A stretch of 64,000 nucleotides of DNA from contig NZ_NTGE01000169.1 in NCBI RefSeq assembly GCF_002291145.1, positions 1 through 64,000 of the forward strand. Reading direction: 5' to 3'. Numbering within the stretch: position 1 is the stretch's first letter; the number at the start of each line of letters is the position of its first letter. Below the pieces are notes generated by a model. The model was not told the origin of the DNA. It searched no databases and was given only the letters and a program-made list of their open reading frames with translations. The DNA is from Streptomyces sp. SA15 (lineage in GTDB: Bacteria > Actinomycetota > Actinomycetes > Streptomycetales > Streptomycetaceae). Below are positions 32,234-40,929 of this stretch, piece after piece. A program made the translations under genes and the position numbers.

Positions 32234-33174
32234 GCGCCCAGGAGCGGGTCACCGACGCGCTGTACGGACTGGGCTGGGGTGTGGTCAAGAAGCTCCCCGA
32301 GCCGGCCGCCGTACGTCTTGGCAGGAGCATCGCCGACCTCGCCTGGAAGCAGCGCGGCAAGGGCGTCAGGCGGCTGGAGAGCAACTACGCGCGCGTGGTG
32401 CCCGACGCGACCCCTGAGCGCCTCGCAGAGCTCTCGCGCGCGGGCATGCGGTCGTACCTGCGCTACTGGATGGAGTCCTTCCGGCTTCCGGCGTGGAGTG
32501 CCGAGCGCATTGAGAGCGGCTTCGACGCCACGGACGTGCACTACCTCACCGAGGGGCTCGCGGCCGGCAAGGGCGTCGTCCTCGCGCTGCCGCACATGGC
32601 GAACTGGGACCTCGCCGGCGCCTGGGTCACCACCAAGCTCCGGACGCCGTTCACGACGGTCGCCGAGCGCCTCAAGCCGGAGACGTTGTACGACCGCTTC
32701 GTCGCCTACCGCGAGGGCCTCGGCATGGAGGTTCTGCCGCACAGTGGCGGCACCGCCTTCGGCACGCTGGCCCGGCGGCTGCGCGACGGCGGCCTGGTCT
32801 GTCTGGTCGCCGAACGGGACCTGTCCGCCTCCGGCGTCGAGGTCAAGTTCTTCGGCGAGGCCACCCGGATGCCCGCCGGTCCGGCACTCCTCGCCCAGCA
32901 GACCGGTGCCCTGCTGCTCCCGGTGACACTCTGGTACGACGACTCACCGATCATGCGGGGGCGGGTCCATCCCCCGATCGACGTTCCCGAGACAGGTACG
33001 CGGGCCGAGAAGACGTCTGTCATGACACAGGCGCTGGCCGATGCCTTCGCCACGGGGATCGCCGACCATCCGGAGGACTGGCACATGCTCCAGCGCTTGT
33101 GGCTCGCCGACCTGGAACCACGCCCGTCGGACAGCTCGGACGGCTCGAAAAGTGCGGACGGGGAGCGTCCGTGA
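32230..33174 (+). CDS. PIM acyltransferase-like LpxL/HtrB-family enzyme
   Basis: 314-residue acyltransferase. The catalytic H-x4-D motif appears as LPHMANWDLAGA (about residues 120-131), followed by ERDLSASGVEVKFFGE, the second conserved block of the LpxL/HtrB fold. In mycobacteria the enzyme in this position (PatA) acylates phosphatidylinositol mannosides on the cytoplasmic face of the membrane. GTG overlaps the pgsA stop, and the stop in turn overlaps the pimA GTG. Substrate is inferred from context, since some actinomycetes lack higher PIMs. Confidence 0.88.
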   Translation: MSAQERVTDALYGLGWGVVKKLPEPAAVRLGRSIADLAWKQRGKGVRRLESNYARVVPDATPERLAELSRAGMRSYLRYWMESFRLPAWSAERIESGFDATDVHYLTEGLAAGKGVVLALPHMANWDLAGAWVTTKLRTPFTTVAERLKPETLYDRFVAYREGLGMEVLPHSGGTAFGTLARRLRDGGLVCLVAERDLSASGVEVKFFGEATRMPAGPALLAQQTGALLLPVTLWYDDSPIMRGRVHPPIDVPETGTRAEKTSVMTQALADAFATGIADHPEDWHMLQRLWLADLEPRPSDSSDGSKSADGERP

Positions 33175-34337
33175 GGATCGGAATCGTCTGCCCGTACTCC
33201 TGGGACGTGCCGGGCGGCGTCCAGTTCCACATCCGTGATCTGGCCGAGTACTTCATCCGCCTCGGCCATGAGGTGTCCGTCCTCGCCCCCGCCGACGACG
33301 ACACCCCGCTGCCGCCGTACGTCGTCTCGGCCGGCCGCGCGGTGCCGGTGCCGTACAACGGCTCGGTGGCCCGGCTGAACTTCGGTTTCCTGTCGGCGGC
33401 CCGGGTGCGGCGGTGGCTGCACGACGGCGAGTTCGACGTCATCCACATCCACGAGCCGACCTCTCCGTCCCTCGGCCTGCTGACCTGCTGGGCGGCGCAG
33501 GGCCCGATCGTCGCCACCTTCCACACCTCCAACCCTCGCTCCCGGGCCATGATCGCCGCGTACTCGATCCTCCAGGCCGCCCTGGAGAAGATCAGCGCCC
33601 GGATCGCCGTGAGCGAGTACGCCCGCCGCACCCTCGTCGAGCATCTGGGCGGCGACGCGGTGGTGATCCCGAACGGCGTCGACGTCGACTTCTTCGCCAA
33701 GGCGGAGGCCAAGCCCGAGTGGCAGGTGGACACGATCGGCTTCATCGGCCGGATCGACGAGCCCCGCAAGGGCCTGCCGGTGCTGATGAAGGCCCTGCCG
33801 AGGATTCTCGCCGAGCGCCCGCGGACCCGGCTGCTGGTCGCCGGGCGCGGGGACGAGGAGGAGGCAGTGGAGTCGCTGCCCGCCGAACTGCGCTCGCGTG
33901 TGGAGTTCCTCGGCATGGTCAGCGACGAGGACAAGGCCCGCTTCCTGCGCAGCGTCGACCTGTACGTCGCCCCCAACACCGGCGGCGAGAGCTTCGGGAT
34001 CATCCTGGTCGAGGCCATGTCGGCCGGGGCCCCGGTACTCGCCTCCGACCTGGACGCCTTCGCTCAGGTGCTGGACCAGGGAGCGGCGGGCGAGCTGTTC
34101 GCCAACGAGAACGCGGACGCGCTCGCCGAGGCGGCACTGCGGCTGCTGGCGGACCCGGAGCGACGCGAGGAGCTGCGGGCGCGCGGCAGCGCGCACGTAC
34201 GGCGGTTCGACTGGTCGACGGTCGGCGCGGACATCCTGTCCGTGTACGAGACGGTGACGGCCGGCGCGGCGGCGGTCGCCGCGGCGGACGACCGGGCCCC
34301 GGGGCTGCGGGCGCGGCTCGGGCTGGCACGGGACTGA
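33171..34337 (+). CDS. pimA: PimA-like GT4 mannosyltransferase
   Basis: 388-residue GT-B glycosyltransferase, family GT4. The N-terminal loop is YSWDVPGGVQFHIRDLAEYF (GGV with phosphate-binding glycines, His). The middle has VIHIHEPTSPSLGLL and the C-terminal donor site is APNTGGESFGIILVEAMSAG, whose E-x7-E motif binds GDP-sugar. In mycobacteria PimA adds the first mannose from GDP-mannose to phosphatidylinositol at the inner membrane face. Operon position after pgsA and the acyltransferase supports the same role. GTG start overlaps the previous stop. Confidence 0.9.
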   Translation: MRIGIVCPYSWDVPGGVQFHIRDLAEYFIRLGHEVSVLAPADDDTPLPPYVVSAGRAVPVPYNGSVARLNFGFLSAARVRRWLHDGEFDVIHIHEPTSPSLGLLTCWAAQGPIVATFHTSNPRSRAMIAAYSILQAALEKISARIAVSEYARRTLVEHLGGDAVVIPNGVDVDFFAKAEAKPEWQVDTIGFIGRIDEPRKGLPVLMKALPRILAERPRTRLLVAGRGDEEEAVESLPAELRSRVEFLGMVSDEDKARFLRSVDLYVAPNTGGESFGIILVEAMSAGAPVLASDLDAFAQVLDQGAAGELFANENADALAEAALRLLADPERREELRARGSAHVRRFDWSTVGADILSVYETVTAGAAAVAAADDRAPGLRARLGLARD

Positions 34338-34662
34338 CCCCCGGCCCCGGCCGCCGTCTTCCTGAGGCGTCAGGAGCGGCCACACGTCGTCGCGCTGAAC
34401 ACCGGGTCGCCGTGGCCGTACCCCGGCACGCCGCACTCGCTCGGGTCACGCCTCCGAGTCTCCGGTCGCGGCCGGCCCGGCGACTCCCGCCGCCGGCACC
34501 GTACGTCTGTCCATGCTCGTCTGCCCTCGGCGCGGACATACGCGGACACGCGCACACCAGGGTTGCCGAGGGCGTGCCCTGCTCCAAGGGCGAATCGCGC
34601 CGGAGAAGGCCGGTTTCGGGCGGGTGCGGACGTTCCGCCGGTCACCGGTAGCCTTGCCGCCC
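34338..34662. other. Intergenic region after pimA with a possible disrupted small gene
   Basis: No intact gene of normal size. On the complementary strand a 22-codon frame (34446-34514, start MDRRTVPAAG) is followed, after a frame change, by a GC3-biased stretch ending CGVPGYGHGDPVF...CGRS at 34370. This could be a small gene with a frameshift. Close to the right edge, TAGCCT (34649-34654) may be the -10 of a leaderless transcript for the next gene. Confidence 0.4.
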
Positions 34663-35205
34663 GTGACCGCAACCCTCATCTGGATCCTCGTCGCGCTGGT
34701 CGCGATCGGCCTCTATCTGAGCTGGACCGCCGGCCGGCTCGACCGATTGCACGCCCGGATCGACGCGGCCCGCGCCGCCCTCGACGCGCAACTGCTGCGC
34801 CGCGCCTCCGTGGCTCAGGAACTGGCGACCTCGGGAGTGCTCGACCCGGCCGCGTCGATCGTCCTGTACGAGGCCGCGCATGCCGCCCGGCAGGCCGAGG
34901 AGGAGCAACGGGAGGTCGCCGAGAGCGAGTTGAGCCAGGCGCTGCGCGCCGTGTTCGCCGAGGCCCCGCAGGTCGAGGCGGTACGGGAGGCGCCCGGGGG
35001 AGAGGCGGCGGCCCGGGAACTGACCGAGGCGGTGCGCCGGGTGCCGATGGCCCGGCGCTTCCACAACGATGCCGTACGGGCCGCCCGCGCCCTGCGACGG
35101 CACCGCAAGGTGCGCTGGTTCAGACTGGCGGGACACGCGCCGTTCCCGATGGCGTTCGAGATGGACGACGAACCTCCGGCGGCCCTGGCGGACCGACCGG
35201 CGTAG
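34663..35205 (+). CDS. LemA-like membrane-anchored protein
   Basis: 180-residue protein. One N-terminal transmembrane helix (TLIWILVALVAIGLYLSW) is followed by a helical domain: RLDRLHARIDAARAALDAQLLRRASVAQELA. The later FHNDAVRAARALRRHRKVRWFRL and GHAPFPMAFEMDDE match the plan of LemA proteins (helical bundle, FND and F-x-P-x-x-F endings). GTG start with no Shine-Dalgarno and a -10-like TAGCCT eight bases ahead suggests a leaderless message. LemA function is unknown. Position between the PIM operon and pdxS is conserved as I recall it. Confidence 0.75.
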   Translation: MTATLIWILVALVAIGLYLSWTAGRLDRLHARIDAARAALDAQLLRRASVAQELATSGVLDPAASIVLYEAAHAARQAEEEQREVAESELSQALRAVFAEAPQVEAVREAPGGEAAARELTEAVRRVPMARRFHNDAVRAARALRRHRKVRWFRLAGHAPFPMAFEMDDEPPAALADRPA

Positions 35206-35332
35206 GCCCTGCTCGCCGGCTCCCTGGCCGGAAAACGATCCACCGGCTCCGCATTGGCCCTTGCTGTGGCCTGGTCCCCTCCCGTTTCCTCGGTGTTTGC
35301 AGAAACCCTCTTTCACCGAGTGAGGTCACCCC

Positions 35333-36244
35333 GTGTCCAGCACGCTTTCCGACAACCAGGCTCCCGAGACCGGCACCGCCCGCGTGAAGCGCGGCATGGC
35401 CGAGCAGCTCAAGGGCGGCGTGATCATGGACGTCGTCACGCCGGAGCAGGCGAAGATCGCCGAGGACGCGGGCGCCGTCGCCGTCATGGCCCTGGAGCGC
35501 GTCCCCGCCGACATCCGCAAGGACGGCGGCGTGGCCCGCATGTCCGACCCGGACATGATCGAGGGCATCATCGAGGCCGTGTCCATCCCGGTGATGGCCA
35601 AGTCGCGTATCGGCCACTTCGTCGAGGCCCAGGTGCTGCAGTCCCTCGGCGTCGACTACATCGACGAGTCCGAGGTCCTCACCCCGGCCGACGAGGTCAA
35701 CCACTCCGACAAGTGGGCGTTCACGACCCCCTTCGTCTGCGGTGCCACCAACCTGGGCGAGGCACTGCGCCGCATCGCCGAGGGCGCCGCGATGATCCGC
35801 TCCAAGGGCGAGGCCGGCACCGGCAACGTCGTCGAGGCCGTCCGCCACCTGCGCCAGATCAAGAACGAGATCGCCAGGCTGCGCGGCTACGACAACAACG
35901 AGCTGTACGCCGCCGCCAAAGAGCTGCGCGCCCCGTACGAACTCGTCAAGGAAGTCTCGGAGCTGGGCAAACTGCCGGTGGTCCTCTTCTCCGCCGGCGG
36001 CGTCGCCACCCCCGCCGACGCCGCCCTGATGCGTCAGCTCGGCGCCGAGGGCGTCTTCGTCGGCTCCGGCATCTTCAAGTCCGGAGACCCGGCCAAGCGC
36101 GCCGCCGCCATCGTCAAGGCGACCACCTTCTACGACGACCCGAAGATCATCGCGGACGCGTCCCGCAACCTCGGCGAGGCCATGGTCGGCATCAACTGCG
36201 ACACCCTCCCCGAGACCGAGCGCTACGCCAACCGCGGCTGGTGA
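35333..36244 (+). CDS. pdxS: Pyridoxal 5'-phosphate synthase subunit PdxS
   Basis: 303-residue (beta/alpha)8 barrel that makes pyridoxal phosphate from ribose 5-phosphate, glyceraldehyde 3-phosphate and ammonia from Pdx[32 protein letters not shown] carries the first catalytic Asp and neighbouring strand. [13 protein letters not shown] has the Schiff-base lysine, and [18 protein letters not shown] includes the second lysine and phosphate loop. The GTG start follows GAGTGAGG. pdxT lies 40 bases downstream. Length and conservation are typical. Confidence 0.97.
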   Translation: MSSTLSDNQAPETGTARVKRGMAEQLKGGVIMDVVTPEQAKIAEDAGAVAVMALERVPADIRKDGGVARMSDPDMIEGIIEAVSIPVMAKSRIGHFVEAQVLQSLGVDYIDESEVLTPADEVNHSDKWAFTTPFVCGATNLGEALRRIAEGAAMIRSKGEAGTGNVVEAVRHLRQIKNEIARLRGYDNNELYAAAKELRAPYELVKEVSELGKLPVVLFSAGGVATPADAALMRQLGAEGVFVGSGIFKSGDPAKRAAAIVKATTFYDDPKIIADASRNLGEAMVGINCDTLPETERYANRGW

Positions 36245-36284
36245 GCCACCTGTTGGCACCGCACGTACCGAGGACTGCACTTAC

Positions 36285-36893
36285 ATGACCGACGCACCTG
36301 TCATAGGCGTCCTGGCCCTCCAGGGCGACGTACGGGAGCACCTCATCGCCCTGGCCGCGGCCGACGCCGTGGCCAGGCCGGTGCGGCGCCCCGAAGAACT
36401 CGCCGAGGTCGACGGCCTCGTCATCCCCGGCGGCGAGTCCACGACCATCTCCAAACTGGCCGTCCTCTTCGGCGTGATGGGGCCCCTACGCGCGCGCGTG
36501 CACAGCGGCATGCCCGTCTATGGCACCTGCGCCGGCATGATCATGCTGGCCGACAAGATCCTCGACCCGCGCTCGGGCCAGGAGACCGTCGGCGGCATCG
36601 ACATGATCGTGCGCCGCAACGCCTTCGGACGCCAGAACGAGTCCTTCGAAGCGGCCCTCGACGTCAAGGGCATCGCGGGCGATCCTGTGGAGGGGGTCTT
36701 CATCCGCGCCCCCTGGGTGGAGTCCGTCGGCGCCGAGGCCGAGGTGCTGGCCCAGCACGACGGCCACATCGTCGCGGTCCGCCAAGGCAATGCGCTGGCC
36801 ACGTCGTTCCACCCGGAACTGACCGGCGACCATCGAGTGCACGCCCTGTTCGTCGACATGGTCCGCGCGAAGCGGACAGCGGAGTCCTTGTAG
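36285..36893 (+). CDS. pdxT: Pyridoxal 5'-phosphate synthase glutaminase subunit PdxT
   Basis: 202-residue class I glutamine amidotransferase that supplies ammonia to PdxS in the 24-subunit complex. The glutaminase elements are visible: [10 protein letters not shown] (substrate loop), [11 protein letters not shown] (nucleophilic Cys) and [10 protein letters not shown] (His and Glu of the triad). Starts 40 bases after pdxS, certainly cotranscribed. Confidence 0.97.
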   Translation: MTDAPVIGVLALQGDVREHLIALAAADAVARPVRRPEELAEVDGLVIPGGESTTISKLAVLFGVMGPLRARVHSGMPVYGTCAGMIMLADKILDPRSGQETVGGIDMIVRRNAFGRQNESFEAALDVKGIAGDPVEGVFIRAPWVESVGAEAEVLAQHDGHIVAVRQGNALATSFHPELTGDHRVHALFVDMVRAKRTAESL

Positions 36894-36941
36894 GATCTCT
36901 GCCGTTCGTACAGAGATGGGTTACGCGAAGGAGACAGGCAG

Positions 36942-37694
36942 ATGTCCGGCCACTCTAAATGGGCCACGACGAAGCACAAGAAGGCCGTGATCGATGCCAA
37001 GCGCGGCAAGCTCTTCGCGAAGCTGATCAAGAACGTCGAGGTCGCGGCGCGGATGGGCGGTGCCGACCCGGACGGCAACCCGACGCTGTACGACGCCATC
37101 CAGAAGGCGAAGAAGTCGTCGGTCCCGAACAAGAACATCGACTCCGCGGTCAAGCGTGGCGCCGGCCTGGAGGCCGGTGGCGCCGACTACGAGACGATCA
37201 TGTACGAGGGCTACGGGCCGAACGGTGTCGCGGTGCTCATCGAGTGCCTCACCGACAACCGCAACCGCGCCGCCTCGGACGTCCGCGTCGCCATGACCCG
37301 CAACGGCGGCTCCATGGCCGACCCCGGTTCGGTGTCGTACCTCTTCAACCGCAAGGGCGTCGTCGTCGTGCCCAAGGGCGAGCTGACCGAGGACGACGTC
37401 CTGGGCGCCGTGCTCGACGCGGGTGCCGAGGAAGTCAACGACCTCGGTGAGAACTTCGAGGTCATCAGCGAGGCGACCGACCTGGTCGCCGTCCGCACCG
37501 CCCTCCAGGACGCGGGCATCGACTACGACTCCGCCGAGGCCAACTTCGTCCCGACCATGCAGGTCGAGCTGGACGAAGAGGGCGCGAAGAAGATCTTCAA
37601 GCTGATCGACGCGCTCGAGGACAGCGACGACGTGCAGAACGTCTTCGCCAACTTCGATGTCAGCGACGAGATCATGGAGAAGGTCGACGCGTAA
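36942..37694 (+). CDS. yebC: YebC/PmpR family (TACO1-like) protein
   Basis: 250-residue protein beginning [21 protein letters not shown], the unmistakable YebC start. It contains [20 protein letters not shown] and ends with the acidic domain [13 protein letters not shown]. The family has been called a transcriptional regulator but recent work links it to relief of ribosome stalling on proline-rich stretches. GAAGGAGACAGG precedes the ATG. It stands directly before ruvCAB, a very widespread arrangement. Confidence 0.97.
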   Translation: MSGHSKWATTKHKKAVIDAKRGKLFAKLIKNVEVAARMGGADPDGNPTLYDAIQKAKKSSVPNKNIDSAVKRGAGLEAGGADYETIMYEGYGPNGVAVLIECLTDNRNRAASDVRVAMTRNGGSMADPGSVSYLFNRKGVVVVPKGELTEDDVLGAVLDAGAEEVNDLGENFEVISEATDLVAVRTALQDAGIDYDSAEANFVPTMQVELDEEGAKKIFKLIDALEDSDDVQNVFANFDVSDEIMEKVDA

Positions 37695-37754
37695 CGCTGC
37701 CGCGGACACCCGATCCTGACGGGCCGGAGGACCACGTCCCCCGGCCCGCCGTCA

Positions 37755-37777
37755 TTGTCGGTGGCAGCGGATAGCCT
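37755..37777 (+). promoter_or_regulatory. PafBC/RecA-NDp-type DNA-damage promoter of ruvCAB
   Basis: TTGTCGGTG, eight bases, TAGCCT: every defined base of the remembered consensus TTGTCRGTG-N8-TANNNT is matched. It lies after the yebC stop and about 115 bases before the ruvC start. In mycobacteria such promoters respond to DNA damage independently of LexA through the PafBC activator. No LexA box (GAAC-N4-GTTC) was seen here. Confidence 0.75.
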
Positions 37778-37893
37778 GGCGTCAGTCAAAGATCACCGTC
37801 CACGGACCGCGACCATCAATTGAGGAACCCACGACGGTGCTCAGCCAGCTCCGCGAGAGCGGCGGCGGTTCAGCCGCAAAGAGGGGAGCGCGC

Positions 37894-38424
37894 GTGCGCG
37901 TACTGGGGGTGGACCCGGGGCTGACCCGATGCGGTGTCGGCGTGGTCGAAGGCGTGGCCGGGCGGTCGCTCACCATGCTCGGCGTCGGTGTCGTACGCAC
38001 GCCCGGGGACGCGGACTTGGGCCATCGACTCGTCGCCATCGAAGAGGGCATCGAGCAATGGCTTGATGAACACCGGCCAGAATTCGTCGCCGTGGAGCGG
38101 GTGTTCAGCCAGCACAACGTCCGCACGGTGATGGGCACCGCCCAGGCCAGCGCCGTCGCCATGCTCTGCGCCGCCCGCCGCGGTATTCCCGTCGCCCTGC
38201 ACACCCCCAGCGAGGTCAAGGCGGCCGTCACCGGCAGCGGCCGCGCCGACAAGGCCCAGGTCGGTGCCATGGTCACCCGCCTGCTGCGGCTCGACGCGCC
38301 CCCGAAACCGGCCGACGCCGCCGACGCCCTCGCCCTCGCCATCTGCCACATCTGGCGCGCCCCCGCCCAGAACCGACTCCAGCAGGCCGTCGCCCTGCAC
38401 GCATCGAAAGGCCGTAGGGCATGA
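37894..38424 (+). CDS. ruvC: Crossover junction endodeoxyribonuclease RuvC
   Basis: 176-residue Holliday-junction resolvase. [18 protein letters not shown] holds the first catalytic Asp. [23 protein letters not shown] has the Glu, and [15 protein letters not shown] the final Asp pair. The GTG was chosen by homology and AGAGGGGAG upstream; an in-frame GTG 19 codons earlier also has a modest site. The stop overlaps ruvA (ATGA). Confidence 0.96.
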   Translation: MRVLGVDPGLTRCGVGVVEGVAGRSLTMLGVGVVRTPGDADLGHRLVAIEEGIEQWLDEHRPEFVAVERVFSQHNVRTVMGTAQASAVAMLCAARRGIPVALHTPSEVKAAVTGSGRADKAQVGAMVTRLLRLDAPPKPADAADALALAICHIWRAPAQNRLQQAVALHASKGRRA

Positions 38425-39026
38425 TCGCCTTCGTCAGCGGCACGGTCGCCGCACTCGCTCCCGACGCCGCGGTGATCGAGGTGGGCGGCGTCGGCATGGC
38501 CATCCAGTGCACCCCGAACACGCTGTCCACGCTCCGGCTCGGCCGGCCGGCCAAGCTGGCCACCTCTCTCGTCGTAAGGGAGGACTCGCTGACCCTGTAC
38601 GGCTTCGCGGACGACGACGAGCGGCAGACCTTCGAGCTGCTCCAGACCGCGAGCGGTGTCGGCCCCCGCCTGGCCCAGGCCATGCTGGCGGTCCACAGCC
38701 CGGACGCCCTGCGCCGGGCCGTCTCGACCGGGGACGAGAAGGCGCTCACCGCTGTCCCGGGCATCGGCAAGAAGGGCGCCCAGAAACTGCTGCTGGAGCT
38801 GAAGGACCGCCTCGGGCAGCCGATCGGCGCGCCCGCGGTGGGCGCACCGGTCAGCACGGGCTGGCGCGACCAGCTGCACGCCGCCCTCATCGGCCTGGGG
38901 TACGCGACCCGCGAGGCCGACGAGGCGGTGTCCGCCGTGGCCCCGCAGGCCGAGGCCGCGGAGGGCACCCCGCAGGTCGGCCAGTTGCTGAAGGCGGCCC
39001 TGCAGACTCTCAACCGAGCCCGCTGA
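38421..39026 (+). CDS. ruvA: Holliday junction branch migration protein RuvA
   Basis: 201-residue junction-binding subunit. [25 protein letters not shown] is the N-terminal OB domain; the helix-hairpin-helix pairs are [18 protein letters not shown] and [19 protein letters not shown]. The C-terminal RuvB-contacting domain is [22 protein letters not shown] overlaps the ruvC stop. Confidence 0.96.
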   Translation: MIAFVSGTVAALAPDAAVIEVGGVGMAIQCTPNTLSTLRLGRPAKLATSLVVREDSLTLYGFADDDERQTFELLQTASGVGPRLAQAMLAVHSPDALRRAVSTGDEKALTAVPGIGKKGAQKLLLELKDRLGQPIGAPAVGAPVSTGWRDQLHAALIGLGYATREADEAVSAVAPQAEAAEGTPQVGQLLKAALQTLNRAR

Positions 39027-39051
39027 CCCATCACACTCTGAGGCACTCCAC

Positions 39052-40122
39052 ATGAACTGGGACGACACGACCGACACCCCCGCCTCCGAGCGGCTGGTGG
39101 GCCCTGTCGCCGATGGTGAGGACCAGGCCGTCGAGGCCGCCCTGCGCCCCAAGGACCTGGACGAGTTCATCGGCCAGGAGAAGGTCCGCGAACAGCTCGA
39201 CCTCGTCCTGCGCGCCGCACGCGCGCGTGGGGCCACCGCCGACCACGTGCTGCTCTCCGGCGCCCCCGGCCTCGGCAAGACCACCCTGTCGATGATCATC
39301 GCGGCCGAGATGAACGCCCCGATCCGGATCACCAGCGGCCCCGCGATCCAGCACGCCGGCGACCTCGCCGCCATCCTGTCCTCCCTTCAGGAGGGCGAGG
39401 TCCTCTTCCTCGACGAGATCCACCGCATGTCCCGGCCCGCCGAGGAGATGCTCTACATGGCGATGGAGGACTTCCGCGTCGACGTCATCGTCGGCAAGGG
39501 CCCCGGCGCCACCGCCATCCCGCTCGAACTGCCGCCCTTCACCCTGGTCGGCGCCACCACGCGCGCGGGCCTGCTGCCGCCCCCGCTGCGCGACCGCTTC
39601 GGATTCACCGCGCACATGGAGTTCTACGAACCCGTCGAGCTGGAGCGCGTCATCCACCGCTCGGCGCACCTGCTGGACGTGGAGATCGAGCCCGACGGCG
39701 CCGCCGAGATCGCCGGCCGCTCGCGCGGCACGCCCCGTATCGCCAACCGTCTGCTGCGCCGTGTTCGGGACTACGCGCAGGTCAAGGCCGACGGCCTGAT
39801 CACCCGCGACATCGCCGCGGCGGCCCTCGCCGTCTACGAGGTCGACGCCCGCGGCCTCGACCGCCTCGACCGAGGCGTCCTGGAAGCCCTGCTGAAGCTG
39901 TTCGGCGGCGGCCCCGTGGGCCTGTCCACGCTGGCGGTCGCGGTGGGGGAGGAGCGTGAGACCGTGGAGGAGGTGGCCGAGCCCTTCCTCGTCCGGGAGG
40001 GGCTGCTCGCCCGTACGCCGCGCGGTCGCGTCGCCACCCCCGCCGCATGGGCGCATCTCGGCCTCACCCCGCCCCGTTCGTCGGCTGCAGGAAACGGACA
40101 ACAGGACCTGTTCGGGACGTGA
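39052..40122 (+). CDS. ruvB: Holliday junction helicase RuvB
   Basis: 356-residue AAA+ motor that drives branch migration with RuvA. Walker [12 protein letters not shown] is followed by Walker [10 protein letters not shown], sensor 1 GATTRAGLL with arginine finger region PLRDRFGF, and a C-terminal winged helix ending [16 protein letters not shown]. Starts 25 bases after ruvA. Confidence 0.97.
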   Translation: MNWDDTTDTPASERLVGPVADGEDQAVEAALRPKDLDEFIGQEKVREQLDLVLRAARARGATADHVLLSGAPGLGKTTLSMIIAAEMNAPIRITSGPAIQHAGDLAAILSSLQEGEVLFLDEIHRMSRPAEEMLYMAMEDFRVDVIVGKGPGATAIPLELPPFTLVGATTRAGLLPPPLRDRFGFTAHMEFYEPVELERVIHRSAHLLDVEIEPDGAAEIAGRSRGTPRIANRLLRRVRDYAQVKADGLITRDIAAAALAVYEVDARGLDRLDRGVLEALLKLFGGGPVGLSTLAVAVGEERETVEEVAEPFLVREGLLARTPRGRVATPAAWAHLGLTPPRSSAAGNGQQDLFGT

Positions 40123-40297
40123 CGACGCGGTGACGGCGCGAGCATTGGCCGGAGCAGGAACCCCGGTGCCATGCTGAACGTTGTTCCATGCGCGCGGACT
40201 CGCTTAGACTCCGCCGATGCCGCCTTTGTCGGCGGTATGCACACCCCCAACCATCAGGCCGCTCACCATCGCGGTCGCGTGAAGGAAGTTCCGACCC

Positions 40298-40795
40298 GTG
40301 AGTCTCGTGACCCTCCTCCCGTTCATCGTGCTCATCGGGGCCATGTTCCTGATGACTCGGTCGGCGAAGAAGAAGCAGCAGCAGGCCGCCGACATGCGCA
40401 ACCAGATGCAGCCCGGCAGTGGCATCCGCACCATCGGGGGCATCTACGCGACGGTCAAGGAAGTCAACGAGGACTCGGTTCTCGTCGACGCCGGTCCGGG
40501 CGTGGAGCTGCTCTTCGCGAAGAACGCGATCGGTGCCGTTCTCTCCGACGACGAGTACAACCGCATCGTCCACGGCATCGAGCACGACCTGAAGTCCGAC
40601 ACCGACGTCCCGGACGACGCCTCCTCCCTCACCGAAACCGACGAGCCCGCCGACGACGCTGCCGCCGCTTCCGACGACAAGTCCGTCGACCTTGGTAAGA
40701 AGGACCCGGCCGAGGAGCCCGCCGAGGCCCCCGCCGCCGAGGCGAAGACGGACGAAGAGCCGAAGAAGACCGACGGCGACTCCGACGCGAAGTAG
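40298..40795 (+). CDS. yajC: Preprotein translocase accessory subunit YajC
   Basis: 165-residue protein with one N-terminal transmembrane helix (LVTLLPFIVLIGAMFLMT) followed by the family signature KKKQQQAADMRNQMQPGSGIRTIGGIYATV. The C-terminus is a long acidic, Ala/Asp/Glu/Lys-rich tail of about 70 residues, longer than in enteric YajC. It associates with SecDF. GTG start. Gap of 134 bases to secD. Confidence 0.95.
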   Translation: MSLVTLLPFIVLIGAMFLMTRSAKKKQQQAADMRNQMQPGSGIRTIGGIYATVKEVNEDSVLVDAGPGVELLFAKNAIGAVLSDDEYNRIVHGIEHDLKSDTDVPDDASSLTETDEPADDAAAASDDKSVDLGKKDPAEEPAEAPAAEAKTDEEPKKTDGDSDAK

Positions 40796-40929
40796 TCGCA
40801 CACTCCTGGGCGCGCGGGCCTGCCTCCGCGCGCCCCGGCCGTGCACAGCTCGCACGGGATCCCGACACCATGTGATGGCCGCCCGCCCGCAGACCAGGCG
40901 CGAGGCGGCCCGAGAGGGAGTACGAGAAG

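Noticed and set aside
34446-34514. Annotating the 22-codon MDRRTV... frame as a gene
   Set aside because: Too short, apparently frameshifted, and without homologues known to me; kept only as a finding.
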